A DNA stretch of 63,015 bases from an uncultured Anaerolineaceae bacterium. GTDB lineage: Bacteria; Chloroflexota; Anaerolineae; Anaerolineales; Anaerolineaceae. The stretch is taken from contig CALIHP010000081.1 in the NCBI GenBank assembly GCA_938020565.1, forward strand, positions 1 to 63,015, given 5' to 3'. Below are positions 25,135 through 33,852 of the stretch, piece after piece. Numbering within the stretch: position 1 is the first letter of the stretch; every line of letters starts with the position of its first letter. The notes beneath the pieces were generated by a model. It was not told where the DNA came from. It worked only from the letters and a program-made list of their open reading frames with translations, and ran no database searches. A program made the translations under genes and the position numbers.

Positions 25135-25969
25135 TGAATACCACCGTTTCTCCTGCGAAGACCGGCCCCTTTGAGCAGACGCCCATCCGGCTTATCGCGC
25201 CGGACGCTCGGTCGCGGATATCGGCGACGCATCCTGCGCAGCAGCCGAACCCGCATCCCATCCGTTCTTCTAACGAAAATTGAAGATCGAAGCGGTCGGG
25301 CGGCGCGAACGCCTGAATCGCTTTCATCATCGGCCCCGGCCCGCAGCTGACGATCAGCGCTTTTCCTTCTTTCGGGACCGGGAGCTGCTTCAGGATTGTC
25401 AGGACGGTTCCCGTCTCGAACTGAATTTCAGGGAAGGCGGTTCGAAGCGCCGGGATCGCCTTCGCGTCCTCGATTGCGCAGCGAACGTTCTCAGCGCCGA
25501 TCGATTGGGCGAACTCGTTCAGCAGGATCGGATCGGAACGGAAGCCTATGATCGCGGCGACCTTTTTCCCGGCAGAGGCGGCTTTTTTCGCCGCCGCATA
25601 AACGGGCGGGACGCCGACGCCGCCGCCGACAGCGATAACCGTGGACGCGGAATCGATGGAGAACCCGTGCCCCAAAATCGTCGTGACGTCGATTTTATCG
25701 CCTGGCTGAAGCCTGCTGAGCCGTTCCGTGCCTTTCCCGACGACGGCGTAAATGAGCCGGATCCAGTCGCCGCCGCTGTCCGCGACGCTGATCGGACGGG
25801 GGAGGAGCCAGTCTCCGCGATTCAGGTAGATATTGACGAATTGTCCGGGCGTGAAATCGGGACGTGGATGTTCAAGGCGGAGATCATAGATTGTGGGCGT
25901 GAGCGGGAGATTCGCAAGAACGCGCGTCTCGAAACGGCGGACGCTCGCCTGGGTTGTCTCGTCTGACAT
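25127..25969 (-). CDS. pyrK: Dihydroorotate dehydrogenase B, electron transfer subunit
   Basis: PyrK carries FAD and a 2Fe-2S cluster and links PyrD to NAD. The 280 residues show the FAD-binding RPISVAD (about 58), the NAD-binding VIAVGGGVGVPPVYAAAKKA (about 110-130) and the cluster ligands C-x4-C-x2-C in MGCGFGCCAGCVADI with the last cysteine in GVCSKGPVF. An extra cysteine lies within the second ligand pair (GCC). It is the first gene of the operon pyrK-pyrD-pyrE-DUF523-msrC. Confidence 0.95.
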   Translation of the reverse strand: MSDETTQASVRRFETRVLANLPLTPTIYDLRLEHPRPDFTPGQFVNIYLNRGDWLLPRPISVADSGGDWIRLIYAVVGKGTERLSRLQPGDKIDVTTILGHGFSIDSASTVIAVGGGVGVPPVYAAAKKAASAGKKVAAIIGFRSDPILLNEFAQSIGAENVRCAIEDAKAIPALRTAFPEIQFETGTVLTILKQLPVPKEGKALIVSCGPGPMMKAIQAFAPPDRFDLQFSLEERMGCGFGCCAGCVADIRDRASGAISRMGVCSKGPVFAGETVVFNV

Positions 25970-26002
25970 GAAGCTGCTCCTTAAGAACTGCTGTTTCTTT
26001 TT

Positions 26003-26031
26003 ATTATACGCGAGGAATTGAGGCTGAGACA
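26003..26031 (-). promoter_or_regulatory. Promoter of the pyrK operon
   Basis: A perfect TATAAT reads on the minus strand at 26008-26003, about 35 bp before the pyrK ATG, followed by AAGGAG as ribosome site. The -35 position (TGTCTC at 26031-26026, 17-bp spacing) is weak. I see no PyrR-type attenuator. Confidence 0.5.
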
Positions 26032-26094
26032 GGCGGCGTGCGGGTGCGATAAATGGAAGACTGACGTGGGCGCTGCCGGACCGCAGGTTTCCGT

Positions 26095-27285
26095 TTATAA
26101 AACGGTCGGCAGCAGATGGGAATTCCTGAACCGTTCCCGCCAGCCGTCAAGAAAACACGTTTCGGCGTCTTCTCCACCGTTTGAGAGGAGCGCGAACACG
26201 GTTTCGCTGGTCGTGTTCGTCAGCAGGATGCAGCCGGTCCGGCTGAGGAACACATGCCAATCGGATGGCTGGGCGCGTCGCGACGGTTCGAGGAATGACA
26301 GCGGGTCAGAGGGGGAGAACTCTTTTTTCATAATTTTCCGCAGCAGGAAAGCTCCGCCCGCCGCGACTTCATGCGCCGTACTGAAAAGTCCGGATTCGCC
26401 CGAAACGCCGCTCAGCTTCGCGCAGAGCGGATCGCTCGTTACCCCGATTCGCATTTCTTTCGGGTTGTCGAGGCTGAACGTCGGCGCGATTCCCTCGCGA
26501 GGGATCGGCAGCGCCGCGACCGATCCGCGCATCAGCGGACGAAAACCGGTCTCGACCAACGGAATTTCGTTCAGGATCTGGTCGCTGAAGACGAGGGAAA
26601 GCGGACGTCCGGTCAGCGTTTCGAGGACAACGCCGAGGAGCGTGTACCCGATGATAGATTTCCGCGTTCGCGTCCCCGGCGCGGATTCGAACGGCGAGAC
26701 GTATATTTTTCGCAGCACGCTTTCCCGGTCATCCTTGTCGTCGAGCTGAATCGTCTCAGGAAGACCCGACGTATGCCGAAGCAGCTGTGCGATGGTTACG
26801 GTAGAAAGATCGACGCGCTGAACCGGCTCGCCGCGAATCGGGCGCAGGCCCGAAAATTCAGGCTGGACAGACTGAACCGGGGCCGTCGCGGGCAAAGAAA
26901 GTTTTTTGATGACGTTGTTCGTCGCGTAAAAGGTGAAGTAGCGGGTAATCGCGCCGATATCGAAAAGCGTCAGCTCCTGAACCGGGTACTGTTCCCCTTT
27001 CAGCGTAAAATAACCGAATTGCGCGGCTGCGGTTTGGCGATTATTTTCGAATACGCAGCTCTGCGCGCAGAAAAGTGGGTTGTTCGTCTTTTGGAGATGG
27101 GTCCAATCGTTGACGAAATCGTTGATTGCGACGAGATCCCCCATAGTATCGCAGGGTTCCTTTCCAGTACAAGCGAATGGCGACGTGCAGCGGCGAGGAA
27201 ATATCCTGTACGCCGTTTCTAACGATTCAAGCAGGTAGTTATAAGGATAGCGGAAAGTAAAGCGCGCGTCAATGTATATCGTCAT
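26095..27285 (-). CDS. Serine-hydrolase-fold (class C beta-lactamase family) protein lacking the catalytic motif
   Basis: The 396-residue protein is related to the penicillin-binding/class C beta-lactamase esterases: TLFDIGAITRYF matches the family's TLFDxASxTKxF, TIAQLLRHTSGLP the family's iTIrhLLtHTSGLP, and GYTLLGVVLETLTGRPL the stretch after YSN. At the active site, however, the nucleophile Ser of SxxK is Ala and the Lys is Arg (AITR), and the Tyr and Asn of the YSN motif are Lys and Ile (KSI). It should therefore not acylate substrates and may act as a binding or scaffolding pseudoenzyme. No signal peptide is clear, and the start at 27285 lacks a good ribosome site, so the N-terminus is uncertain. 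Confidence 0.72.
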   Translation of the reverse strand: MTIYIDARFTFRYPYNYLLESLETAYRIFPRRCTSPFACTGKEPCDTMGDLVAINDFVNDWTHLQKTNNPLFCAQSCVFENNRQTAAAQFGYFTLKGEQYPVQELTLFDIGAITRYFTFYATNNVIKKLSLPATAPVQSVQPEFSGLRPIRGEPVQRVDLSTVTIAQLLRHTSGLPETIQLDDKDDRESVLRKIYVSPFESAPGTRTRKSIIGYTLLGVVLETLTGRPLSLVFSDQILNEIPLVETGFRPLMRGSVAALPIPREGIAPTFSLDNPKEMRIGVTSDPLCAKLSGVSGESGLFSTAHEVAAGGAFLLRKIMKKEFSPSDPLSFLEPSRRAQPSDWHVFLSRTGCILLTNTTSETVFALLSNGGEDAETCFLDGWRERFRNSHLLPTVL

Positions 27286-27465
27286 CTAAGATTAGTGATG
27301 TTTTCTGCGGATTCGCGGAAAGGGACGGGTTCCCCGAATTATCATGGTTCGCGAGCCGATTAATTTCGGGTTGTTTTCTAAAGCGTATAATTAACCATAT
27401 ATCGTAAATTTAAGATTTGGAGAAAGGCCAAAAAACGATCGCCAAAGTTCGATGAGCGCTCCCTG

Positions 27466-28794
27466 ATGGAATCTGATTGTATTTCTTCCGTATCCGCTTT
27501 ACCCGATTCGTTCCTGTCCATGTTAATTTTTTTCTTAATTCTTCTTCTTGCGGACCAGCTCCTGACCCTGATCCGCGCGGCGGTTGTCAGCGCGAATTTT
27601 TCCGACGATCTCGTCGATAGCGCGAAGTCGGATCGTAAAGCGATGACTTCGCTGTTTACCGCGAGGGCGACGAATCTCGCGATTCTCGATTTCGCGCTGT
27701 CCTGCGCAAGCGTGCTGACCGCGATTGCGGGTGTGCTGCTGACGTTTTCCGGTTTAACGCGTGCGGCTGTGGAGCTGACGCCGGCGCTGGTCTGCCTGAT
27801 CGTCCCTGCCGCGCTGCTGCTGATATCCGGGATGACGAACGGGCTGGGGACGCGCTTCGCGAATCATCTCGCGCCCGTCCTCTTGCCTGCGGCGAATCTT
27901 ATCGTTGCGGCTGCGCGTCCTTTTCATACTTTTTATCACTCGTTCGAACCGCGGTCAAAAACGCCGCAGGTCACTTTCGATCAGATTGAATCTAACCTGA
28001 TCGAATGGGTCGAGAACGCGCCGTCGCCGAAAAAGCTTAAGGAGGAAGAGCGGAAGATGGTCCGTTCGATTCTGGGATTCAGCGATACCCTGATTCGAGA
28101 GATTATGATCCCGCGGATTGACCTGACCGCGATCGAGTTGAATACGGATTTGGCGGCTGCCGCGGAAACGATTTTGGCTTCGGGTCATTCCCGACTGCCC
28201 GTATATGATGATGAAATCGATAATATTGTTGGAATTCTTTATGCGAAGGACCTGATCAGGTATTATTCGGAGGAGCATTCTGAACCGTTCTCGTTGAAAT
28301 CGATGATGCGCGAGCCGGTATACGTTCCTGAATCGAAAAAAGCGGGCGATCTGCTCGCCGACATGCAGCTGGACGGGATTCATATGGTGATCGTCGTCGA
28401 TGAATATGGCGGCACGGCGGGGATCGTTTCGATGGAAGATATTGTTGAGGAAATTGTCGGCGAGATTCGCGACGAATTCGATAACGCGGAAGAGATTCCG
28501 ATTGAAGAGCTTGGCCCGGAGGTTTATAGTTTCCTGGGGCGCGTCGATATTACCGATGTGAATGAAACGCTGGGGACGCATCTTTCGCGCGAATCTTCGG
28601 ATACGATCGCTGGATTCATGTATACCATGATTGGAAAGGTTCCTGAGGGAGATGAGATCGTTAACGTTGAGGACTGGCGCTTTACGATCGCGGAACTGAC
28701 CGGGAACCGGATTCGCCGCGTCCGGGCTGAGCGCCGAAGCGAAGATCCTGAAAGCGATATGGAGGAACCGAATGAACAAGAAACAGCTCATTGA
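27466..28794 (+). CDS. CorC/HlyC-type membrane protein with CBS pair
   Basis: The 442-residue protein has three N-terminal membrane helices (about 15-135, shorter than a full DUF21 domain), a CBS-domain pair (about 195-330, with MIPRIDLTAIEL and HMVIVVDEYGGTAGIVSMEDIVEEIVGEI), and the C-terminal CorC_HlyC domain (about 350-430). Family members are implicated in magnesium/cobalt efflux or homeostasis, though their activity is debated. It overlaps the start of cdd by 23 bp, the usual corC-cdd-recO neighbourhood. Confidence 0.9.
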   Translation: MESDCISSVSALPDSFLSMLIFFLILLLADQLLTLIRAAVVSANFSDDLVDSAKSDRKAMTSLFTARATNLAILDFALSCASVLTAIAGVLLTFSGLTRAAVELTPALVCLIVPAALLLISGMTNGLGTRFANHLAPVLLPAANLIVAAARPFHTFYHSFEPRSKTPQVTFDQIESNLIEWVENAPSPKKLKEEERKMVRSILGFSDTLIREIMIPRIDLTAIELNTDLAAAAETILASGHSRLPVYDDEIDNIVGILYAKDLIRYYSEEHSEPFSLKSMMREPVYVPESKKAGDLLADMQLDGIHMVIVVDEYGGTAGIVSMEDIVEEIVGEIRDEFDNAEEIPIEELGPEVYSFLGRVDITDVNETLGTHLSRESSDTIAGFMYTMIGKVPEGDEIVNVEDWRFTIAELTGNRIRRVRAERRSEDPESDMEEPNEQETAH

Positions 28795-29176
28795 TCTCGC
28801 GCTTGGCGCGCGAAAAAAATCTTACAGTCCGTATTCCGGATACGCCGTCGGGGCGGCGCTGCTGACGAAGAGCGGCGCGGTTTTTACCGGCGCGAATATC
28901 GAGAACGCCGTGCTGGGATTGACGATCTGCGCTGAGCGAACTGCGATTTTTCAGGCGGTTCTCGCTGGCGAACGCGCGTTTGAACGGATTGTCGTTGCGA
29001 CGCGGGATGGCGGTTCGCCTTGCGGCTCCTGCCGTCAGGTGATGGCCGAGTTTTCGCTTGAAATGGAAGTGACGATGGTGAATGGGGATGGGGAAATCGT
29101 CTCCGAGAGTACGGTTTCGGGGCTTCTCCCGTACGCGTTTACGCCGCTCAACCTGAAATCTGCTGAACGCGGCTGA
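28772..29176 (+). CDS. cdd: Cytidine deaminase
   Basis: Cdd converts cytidine to uridine for pyrimidine salvage. The 134-residue protein has the zinc site in ICAERTA (Cys and Glu, about 50-56) and PCGSCRQ (the two cysteines, about 85-91), plus SPYSGYAVGAALL and GANIENA substrate-binding segments. Its start lies 23 bp inside corC and it is followed 15 bp later by recO. Confidence 0.97.
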   Translation: MNKKQLIDLALGARKKSYSPYSGYAVGAALLTKSGAVFTGANIENAVLGLTICAERTAIFQAVLAGERAFERIVVATRDGGSPCGSCRQVMAEFSLEMEVTMVNGDGEIVSESTVSGLLPYAFTPLNLKSAERG

Positions 29177-29191
29177 GCCGGTCGGAGCGCG

Positions 29192-29950
29192 ATGCCTTTC
29201 GTCGAAAAATCGATCCGCGTTCAGGCGATGATCCTGGCGCATTATAACTATGGGGAGTCCGACCGCTTCGTCCGCATGCTGACGCCGGACCGCGGAAAGA
29301 TCTCGGCGCTGGCGCGCGGGGTTCGGAAGATGAATTCGCGAAAAGCGGGGCATCTCGAGCCGTTTACCGTCGTCAGCGCGCAGCTCGTCCAGGGGCGCGG
29401 CTCTGCCTGGACGATTCAGCAGGTCGAGACACAGGAGGCATATCCTGATTTAGCGCGCAATCTGGAAACAACCTGTTTCGCGGCGTATGTCGCCGAGCTG
29501 GCCGATCGGTTTTCTGACGAGGACACGGAGAGCCGCGACTTGTTTAACCTGGTCGTGCGGACGATTCGCCGGCTTCATTCTGATGAAGACCCTTATCCGG
29601 CGCTGCGACTTTTTGATTTCCGGCTGCTGGATTTAACCGGTTACCGTCCGCAGCTGCAGGATTGCGTCGGGTGCGGCGAGGCGATTCAGCCTCAGGCGCA
29701 GTATTTTTCGTTATCGTTTGGAGGGGCGCTTTGTCCGAATTGCGCTGCGCTCGACTTCCATGCGCTTCCGATTTCGACGCGGACGCTGAAGTTCTTTCGC
29801 TATTATCAGGCTCGTTCGATCACTGACGCGGGAGTTGTTCCCTGGCCGGGGGAGCTCCGTGCGGAATCGGATCATATCCTGAACGCGTATTTTACGCATA
29901 TTCTGGAACGAAAGATAAACAGCCGTGAGTTTCTGGAAAAGGTGGGGTAG
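29192..29950 (+). CDS. recO: DNA repair protein RecO
   Basis: RecO helps load RecA on SSB-coated DNA in the RecFOR pathway. The 252-residue protein has the N-terminal OB fold (QAMILAHYNYGESDRFVRMLTPDRGKISALARGVRK) and a C-terminal zinc ribbon with CVGC (about 152-155) and CPNC (about 175-178), the Gram-positive-type arrangement. It is the last gene of the corC-cdd-recO transcript; the SRP RNA has its own promoter downstream. Confidence 0.95.
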   Translation: MPFVEKSIRVQAMILAHYNYGESDRFVRMLTPDRGKISALARGVRKMNSRKAGHLEPFTVVSAQLVQGRGSAWTIQQVETQEAYPDLARNLETTCFAAYVAELADRFSDEDTESRDLFNLVVRTIRRLHSDEDPYPALRLFDFRLLDLTGYRPQLQDCVGCGEAIQPQAQYFSLSFGGALCPNCAALDFHALPISTRTLKFFRYYQARSITDAGVVPWPGELRAESDHILNAYFTHILERKINSREFLEKVG

Positions 29951-30018
29951 GGAGAAGCGGCGAATAGATCGTTGCGAAAATCAGGTCTCTCTTCGTCCTG
30001 TTGTTCTTCTCCCCCCAT

Positions 30019-30048
30019 TTGACGGCCGGCGCATCCTTATGATATGAT
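30019..30048 (+). promoter_or_regulatory. Promoter of the SRP RNA
   Basis: TTGACG (30019-30024) and TATGAT (30043-30048) are 18 bp apart. Transcription would start near 30055, at the 5' end of the SRP RNA. Confidence 0.8.
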
Positions 30049-30054
30049 TAACAT

Positions 30055-30161
30055 GCGTTCGGGCGGGACCGACGCGGCGGATACCAGCGAACCTCGTCAG
30101 GTCCGAGAGGAAGCAGCGATAAGGTGGACCATTCGGGCGCCGTCGGGAATCCTGTCCGACG
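30055..30161 (+). ncRNA. ffs: Small bacterial signal recognition particle RNA (4.5S type)
   Basis: The conserved SRP helix-8 sequence is at 30096-30117, GTCAGGTCC then a GAGA tetraloop (GNRA class) then GGAAGCAGC, where Ffh and FtsY bind. The 5' CCGACG (30069-30074) pairs with CGTCGG (30141-30146) as the closing helix. The same CGTCGG also pairs with CCGACG (30156-30161) in front of a T-run, the terminator, so the 3' end is near 30150-30161. No Alu domain is visible. The RNA guides membrane-protein targeting with Ffh. Confidence 0.93.
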
Positions 30162-30168
30162 TTTTTTC
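30141..30168 (+). terminator. Terminator of the SRP RNA
   Basis: CGTCGG (30141-30146) pairs with CCGACG (30156-30161), followed by TTTTTTCTT. Its left arm also closes the SRP helix, so the two structures compete. Confidence 0.8.
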
Positions 30169-30189
30169 TTTAAATCAGTGGAGTTTCGC

Positions 30190-31122
30190 ATGACCAAAAG
30201 ACAACCGCAAAATCAGACTCCGGCCTTCTGTAACTATGATAATTCGACCTATCAGGAGGATTTCTGGGGCGACGGCAAGCGGGCATACGAAGACGCATCG
30301 GAAGCGATGGCGCTCGCGCGGCTTCTCCCAAAAAGCGGAAAGCTCATGCTCGAAATCGGCGCCGGCGCCGGTCGGAATACGCTCCGCTATGAGGGCTATG
30401 AGCGAATCGTCGTATTGGATTATGCGCTGACGCAGGTTCAGCAGGCCAGGCAGCGTTTAGGCGCTTCTCCTCGTTTTATCTATGTCGCCGCCGACGTTTA
30501 CCGGCTCCCATTTGTCAATGAGCTTTTCGATGGAGCAACCATGATCCGCGTCGTGCATCATCTCAGTCAGCTCGAACCTGCCTTCGCCGAAATTCAGCGC
30601 GTCATGCAAACGCATTCGACCTTGATCCTCGAATATGCCAATAAACGCAACCTTAAAGCCATTCTGCGCTGGCTGACCGGGAAACAGAAATGGAACCCGT
30701 TTTCCCGCGAGATGGTCGAGTTCGTTCCGCTCAATTTTGATAACCATCCGGGAACGATCGAAGCTGTGCTGCGCAGGAACGCGTTTGCCGTCGAAAAAGC
30801 GCTTTCCGTATCGAGCCTTCGCGTCAGCGGACTGAAATCCAACCCCGCGAATCTGAATTGGATGATGAAGCTGGAATCGATCCTGCAATATCTCGGCGCA
30901 GGAATTAAGCTCAGTCCGTCTGTTTTCCTGCGCTGCAGGTCAGTTGAAACAAAAACCAAATCGCGTTTTGACCAGTTTTTTATCTGTCCCAACTGCCGAA
31001 GTTATTCGCTGACACACCTGCTGAATCAGGAGGTCTGCCAAAGCTGCGGCTACGCATATCCGATTGTCGATGGCGTCTATGATTTTCGCGTCATTCCCGC
31101 CGATCAGAATCGCGCCGCCTGA
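30190..31122 (+). CDS. Class I methyltransferase with C-terminal zinc ribbon
   Basis: The 310-residue protein starts at ATG 30190 (MTKRQPQN). The AdoMet domain shows LMLEIGAGAGRNTLRY (about 55-70), VVLDYALTQVQQA and FDGATMIRVVHHL, the motif order of class I methyltransferases of the Methyltransf_11 type. A C-terminal CPNC and CQSC pair with the following YPIVDGVYDF is a Trm112-like zinc ribbon (about 270-310). In most fused forms that ribbon is at the N-terminus, so the order is reversed here. The substrate is unknown; a ubiquinone/menaquinone-like or tRNA substrate cannot be told apart. Confidence 0.82.
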   Translation: MTKRQPQNQTPAFCNYDNSTYQEDFWGDGKRAYEDASEAMALARLLPKSGKLMLEIGAGAGRNTLRYEGYERIVVLDYALTQVQQARQRLGASPRFIYVAADVYRLPFVNELFDGATMIRVVHHLSQLEPAFAEIQRVMQTHSTLILEYANKRNLKAILRWLTGKQKWNPFSREMVEFVPLNFDNHPGTIEAVLRRNAFAVEKALSVSSLRVSGLKSNPANLNWMMKLESILQYLGAGIKLSPSVFLRCRSVETKTKSRFDQFFICPNCRSYSLTHLLNQEVCQSCGYAYPIVDGVYDFRVIPADQNRAA

Positions 31123-31137
31123 TTCCTCGGCGCGATT
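31108..31137 (+). terminator. Terminator-like hairpin overlapping the methyltransferase stop
   Basis: AATCGCGCCG (31108-31117) and CGGCGCGATT (31128-31137) pair perfectly over 10 bp. The stop codon (31120-31122) is in the loop. The T-run after it is short (TTT), so termination may be partial. Confidence 0.6.
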
Positions 31138-31203
31138 TAACGTTATGATTAAGAAGGTCGTTTGAATCAGAAAGAATTAAACGTCATCCAGGAGGAACTC
31201 AAA

Positions 31204-31896
31204 ATGAAAAAAGGTCTCGTTCTTTTAATTGGCATCCTTACGTTCGCGGCCGTCTTTTTCGCTCCGGTCTCCGCGCAGATCGAGTTTATTGAACCAACTG
31301 CCTCGGTTTCTGAGGATACGGCTCGCGATGTCTCGCCTGAATTTGCCGCAGCTGTCGCCGATTTAGCCGCGAGCGGGAAAATTCCCAGCGTGAACGGCGA
31401 ATATTACTATTTGGATAATTTCTCCGACGAATGGGCGCAGCTGCAATGGTATCAATGGATTCGCCGATCGGGAATAACGATGACGAATTTTGTCCTGCGT
31501 TCGAAGATTCAATATGAATCCGCGTCGGATACGCCGAATTGGGGGGATTCTGGCTGCGGATGGTACTTCCGGGGAAAAGGCACCAACAATCACCTGACAG
31601 CCTATTACGCAATGGATGGGAACGTTCGCATCATTGGGTACAAGGACGGCAGGCTTCTTTCATATGGACAGGAATCCGTCGGATCAAGCGCCGTTCGCGG
31701 CGATATTGAGTTCGTCCTTTACGCGAACGGGAAAAACGTTGGCGTCCTGATCAACGGCGCCCCGGCGCTCGAACGGGGTGACGTCGTGGTCGATGATATT
31801 GAATCCGCGCTTTTTTCGGTGACGTTCTCCGGAACGAATAAAGACTTTGGAATCCGCTGCAGGTATTCTGAAGTCGAGTTTATGGTTCTTCCGTAA
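31204..31896 (+). CDS. Secreted protein of unknown function, beta-rich
   Basis: I do not recognise this 230-residue protein. AGGAGG precedes the ATG at 31204, and MKKGLVLLIGILTFAAVFF with a PVSA-Q site is a signal peptide. The mature part has segments typical of concanavalin-like or DUF1080-like beta sandwiches: WGDSGCGWYFRGKGTNNHLTAYYAMDGNVRIIGY and FVLYANGKNVGVLINGAPA (about 105-200). It could bind a glycan on the cell surface, but that is inference. It is monocistronic, with a terminator 30 bp after the stop. Confidence 0.72.
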   Translation: MKKGLVLLIGILTFAAVFFAPVSAQIEFIEPTASVSEDTARDVSPEFAAAVADLAASGKIPSVNGEYYYLDNFSDEWAQLQWYQWIRRSGITMTNFVLRSKIQYESASDTPNWGDSGCGWYFRGKGTNNHLTAYYAMDGNVRIIGYKDGRLLSYGQESVGSSAVRGDIEFVLYANGKNVGVLINGAPALERGDVVVDDIESALFSVTFSGTNKDFGIRCRYSEVEFMVLP

Positions 31897-31927
31897 ATCT
31901 GTTCGCTGCGCACGCAGAGAAAATCAG

Positions 31928-31967
31928 GAAACGGCATGTTGGATGGGCATGTCGTTTCTTCGTTTTT
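31928..31967 (+). terminator. Intrinsic terminator
   Basis: GAAACGGCATG (31928-31938) pairs with CATGTCGTTTC (31948-31958) with one mismatch, followed by TTCGTTTTT. It ends the secreted-protein transcript. Confidence 0.75.
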
Positions 31968-32250
31968 GCGATTCAGCTGAGCTGTCAGCGGCAAGGATAT
32001 TGTCGCATACGAGCATTTTCAGGGCTAATAATCCACGGATTATAACCGGAGCTGCCGGATTAACGCTGCGGCTAAAATCGGCGCCAAAGCGATAACGCTA
32101 TAGATCGGCCTGCCGCGCCGGGGGGAATCGAAAACGCGGGGGACGCCCCATTTTTCAGCGACGTCCCCCATGCCGTTTTTCACGCCCGCCGATCTGACCC
32201 AGGCCCGGCGGCCCCTGGTAAATCGCGGGCAGCGGTTTCTCCCTGTCGGT
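31968..32250. other. Convergent intergenic region
   Basis: From the terminator above to the end of araB I see no gene. The only structure is the ara terminator at 32131-32169 on the minus strand. Confidence 0.6.
32131..32169 (-). terminator. Terminator of the arabinose operon
   Basis: Read on the minus strand, GGGGGACG (32169-32162) pairs with CGTCCCCC (32145-32138) and is followed by GCGTTTT. It lies about 80 bp after the araB stop and would end the araA-araD-araB message. Confidence 0.7.
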
Positions 32251-33852
32251 TCAGCGCAGGCTTTCGATCGCCGCGCGCTCGATTTTCAGCCCGGCCTGAT
32301 ACGCTTCCAGGAATCGTGCGAACGCTTCAACGTCGGCGGTCTCCGGTTTTCGCGTCGCCGCCGCCATCCTGGCAAAGACCTCCTGATCCAGGAACTGGTC
32401 CAGCGTGACGCCGGATCCGGCACGGCGGAGATACCCCGCCAGGAGCGCCATCCCCCATGCGCCACCCTCGCCCGCCGTTTCCATGACGGAAACAGGCGCT
32501 TCTAACGCAGCGGCAGCATAGCGCTGACCGACTTCTTTCGTCTTGAAAAATCCGCCATGTCCGTAGAGACGGTCGATTCTAACGTTTTCCTTCCGAAGCG
32601 TCTCCATACCGATTCTCAGCGTTCCCAACGCTGAGAAAATCAGCGAGCGCATGAAATTCGGCAGCGTGAAGCGGCTATCCGGAGCGCGGACGACGAGGGG
32701 ACGCCCTTCGTCGAATCCGGTGATCGGCTCCCCGGACAGGTAGTTATACGTCAGAATCCGACCGCAGTCCGGATCCCCGGACAGCGCCGCGCTGTAAAGC
32801 GTCGTAAAGAGCCGCCCCGGATCGATCTCCAGCCCCAGCGCCGTCGTGAACTCGCCGAAAATCCGGCTCCAGGCGTCGATATCCGACGTGCAGTTGTTGC
32901 AGTGAACCATTGCTACGGGCAAGCCCGCGGGGGTCGTCACGATATCGATCTCCGGATAGACGCACGAAAGCTCCCGTTCTAATACGACCATGGCGAAAAT
33001 CGACGTTCCCGCTGAAATGTTCCCGGTGCGCTCGGCGACGCTGTTCGTCGCGGTCATCCCGGTTCCCGCGTCTCCCTCCGGCGGGCAGAACGGGATCCCG
33101 GCTCGAAGCTTTCCGCTCGGATCGATCAGCCGCGCTCCCGCTTCGGTCAGGAATCCGGCGTTTTCGCCGGCGCGGAGAACCTTCGGAAGAATTTCGCCGA
33201 GCTTCCAGGGATAGCTCTTCCCGGCGATCAACGCGTCGAACGACGCGATATCCTCTTCGTCGTAGTCCCTCGACGCGCCGCGGATCGGGAACATTCCTGA
33301 AGCGTCGCCGACGCCGAGAACTTTCTCCCCGGTCAGGAGCCAGTGAACGTACCCTGAAAGCGTCGTCAGGAACGCGATATCCGAAACGTGCGGTTCCTGA
33401 TTCAGGATCGCCTGGTAGAGATGCGCGACGCTCCAGCGCAGCGGAATATTAAAATTGAAGCGCTTCGTCAGGATCTCCGCGGCCGCTTCCGTCGTCGTAT
33501 TGCGCCAGGTCCGGAATGGCGCCAGGAGCCGCCCGTCCCGGTCGAACGCGAGATATCCATGCATCATCGCGGAAATGCCGATCGAGCCAACCGTCGTCAG
33601 CTCAACGCCATACTTCGTCATGACCTCAGCGCAGAGCGCCCGATAGCAGGACTGAAGCCCTGCGGCGACATCCGTCATCGCGTACGTCCAAACCCCATCA
33701 ACGTAAGCGTTCTCCCAGCCGAAACTGCCGGAGGCTAATGGCTGGTAATCCGAACCGATCAATACGGCTTTAATCCGTGTCGAGCCGAATTCAATTCCAA
33801 GCGCGGTCGATCCGCGCTGGATTTCGTCTTTCGCTGTTGACCTGTCGATCAT
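32251..33852 (-). CDS. araB: FGGY-family kinase, probable L-ribulokinase
   Basis: The 533-residue protein has the FGGY sugar-kinase fold: GIEFGSTRIKAVLI (phosphate 1) near residue 17, GGFFKTKEVGQRYAAAALEAPV (adenosine region) near 430 and AGEGGAWGMALLAGY near 455. It differs from the classical E. coli AraB and resembles the Bacteroides/Clostridium type. I name it from context: it follows araD with a 4-bp ATGA overlap in an araA-araD-araB operon. It phosphorylates L-ribulose. The chosen ATG (33852) leaves out a 31-codon upstream open frame that lies over araD. Xylulokinase activity is the main alternative. Confidence 0.88.
   Translation of the reverse strand: MIDRSTAKDEIQRGSTALGIEFGSTRIKAVLIGSDYQPLASGSFGWENAYVDGVWTYAMTDVAAGLQSCYRALCAEVMTKYGVELTTVGSIGISAMMHGYLAFDRDGRLLAPFRTWRNTTTEAAAEILTKRFNFNIPLRWSVAHLYQAILNQEPHVSDIAFLTTLSGYVHWLLTGEKVLGVGDASGMFPIRGASRDYDEEDIASFDALIAGKSYPWKLGEILPKVLRAGENAGFLTEAGARLIDPSGKLRAGIPFCPPEGDAGTGMTATNSVAERTGNISAGTSIFAMVVLERELSCVYPEIDIVTTPAGLPVAMVHCNNCTSDIDAWSRIFGEFTTALGLEIDPGRLFTTLYSAALSGDPDCGRILTYNYLSGEPITGFDEGRPLVVRAPDSRFTLPNFMRSLIFSALGTLRIGMETLRKENVRIDRLYGHGGFFKTKEVGQRYAAAALEAPVSVMETAGEGGAWGMALLAGYLRRAGSGVTLDQFLDQEVFARMAAATRKPETADVEAFARFLEAYQAGLKIERAAIESLR

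Noticed and set aside
27361..27391. TATAAT before corC with TTGTTT upstream
   Set aside because: Spacing is only 9 bp; no usable -35 at 16-18 bp.
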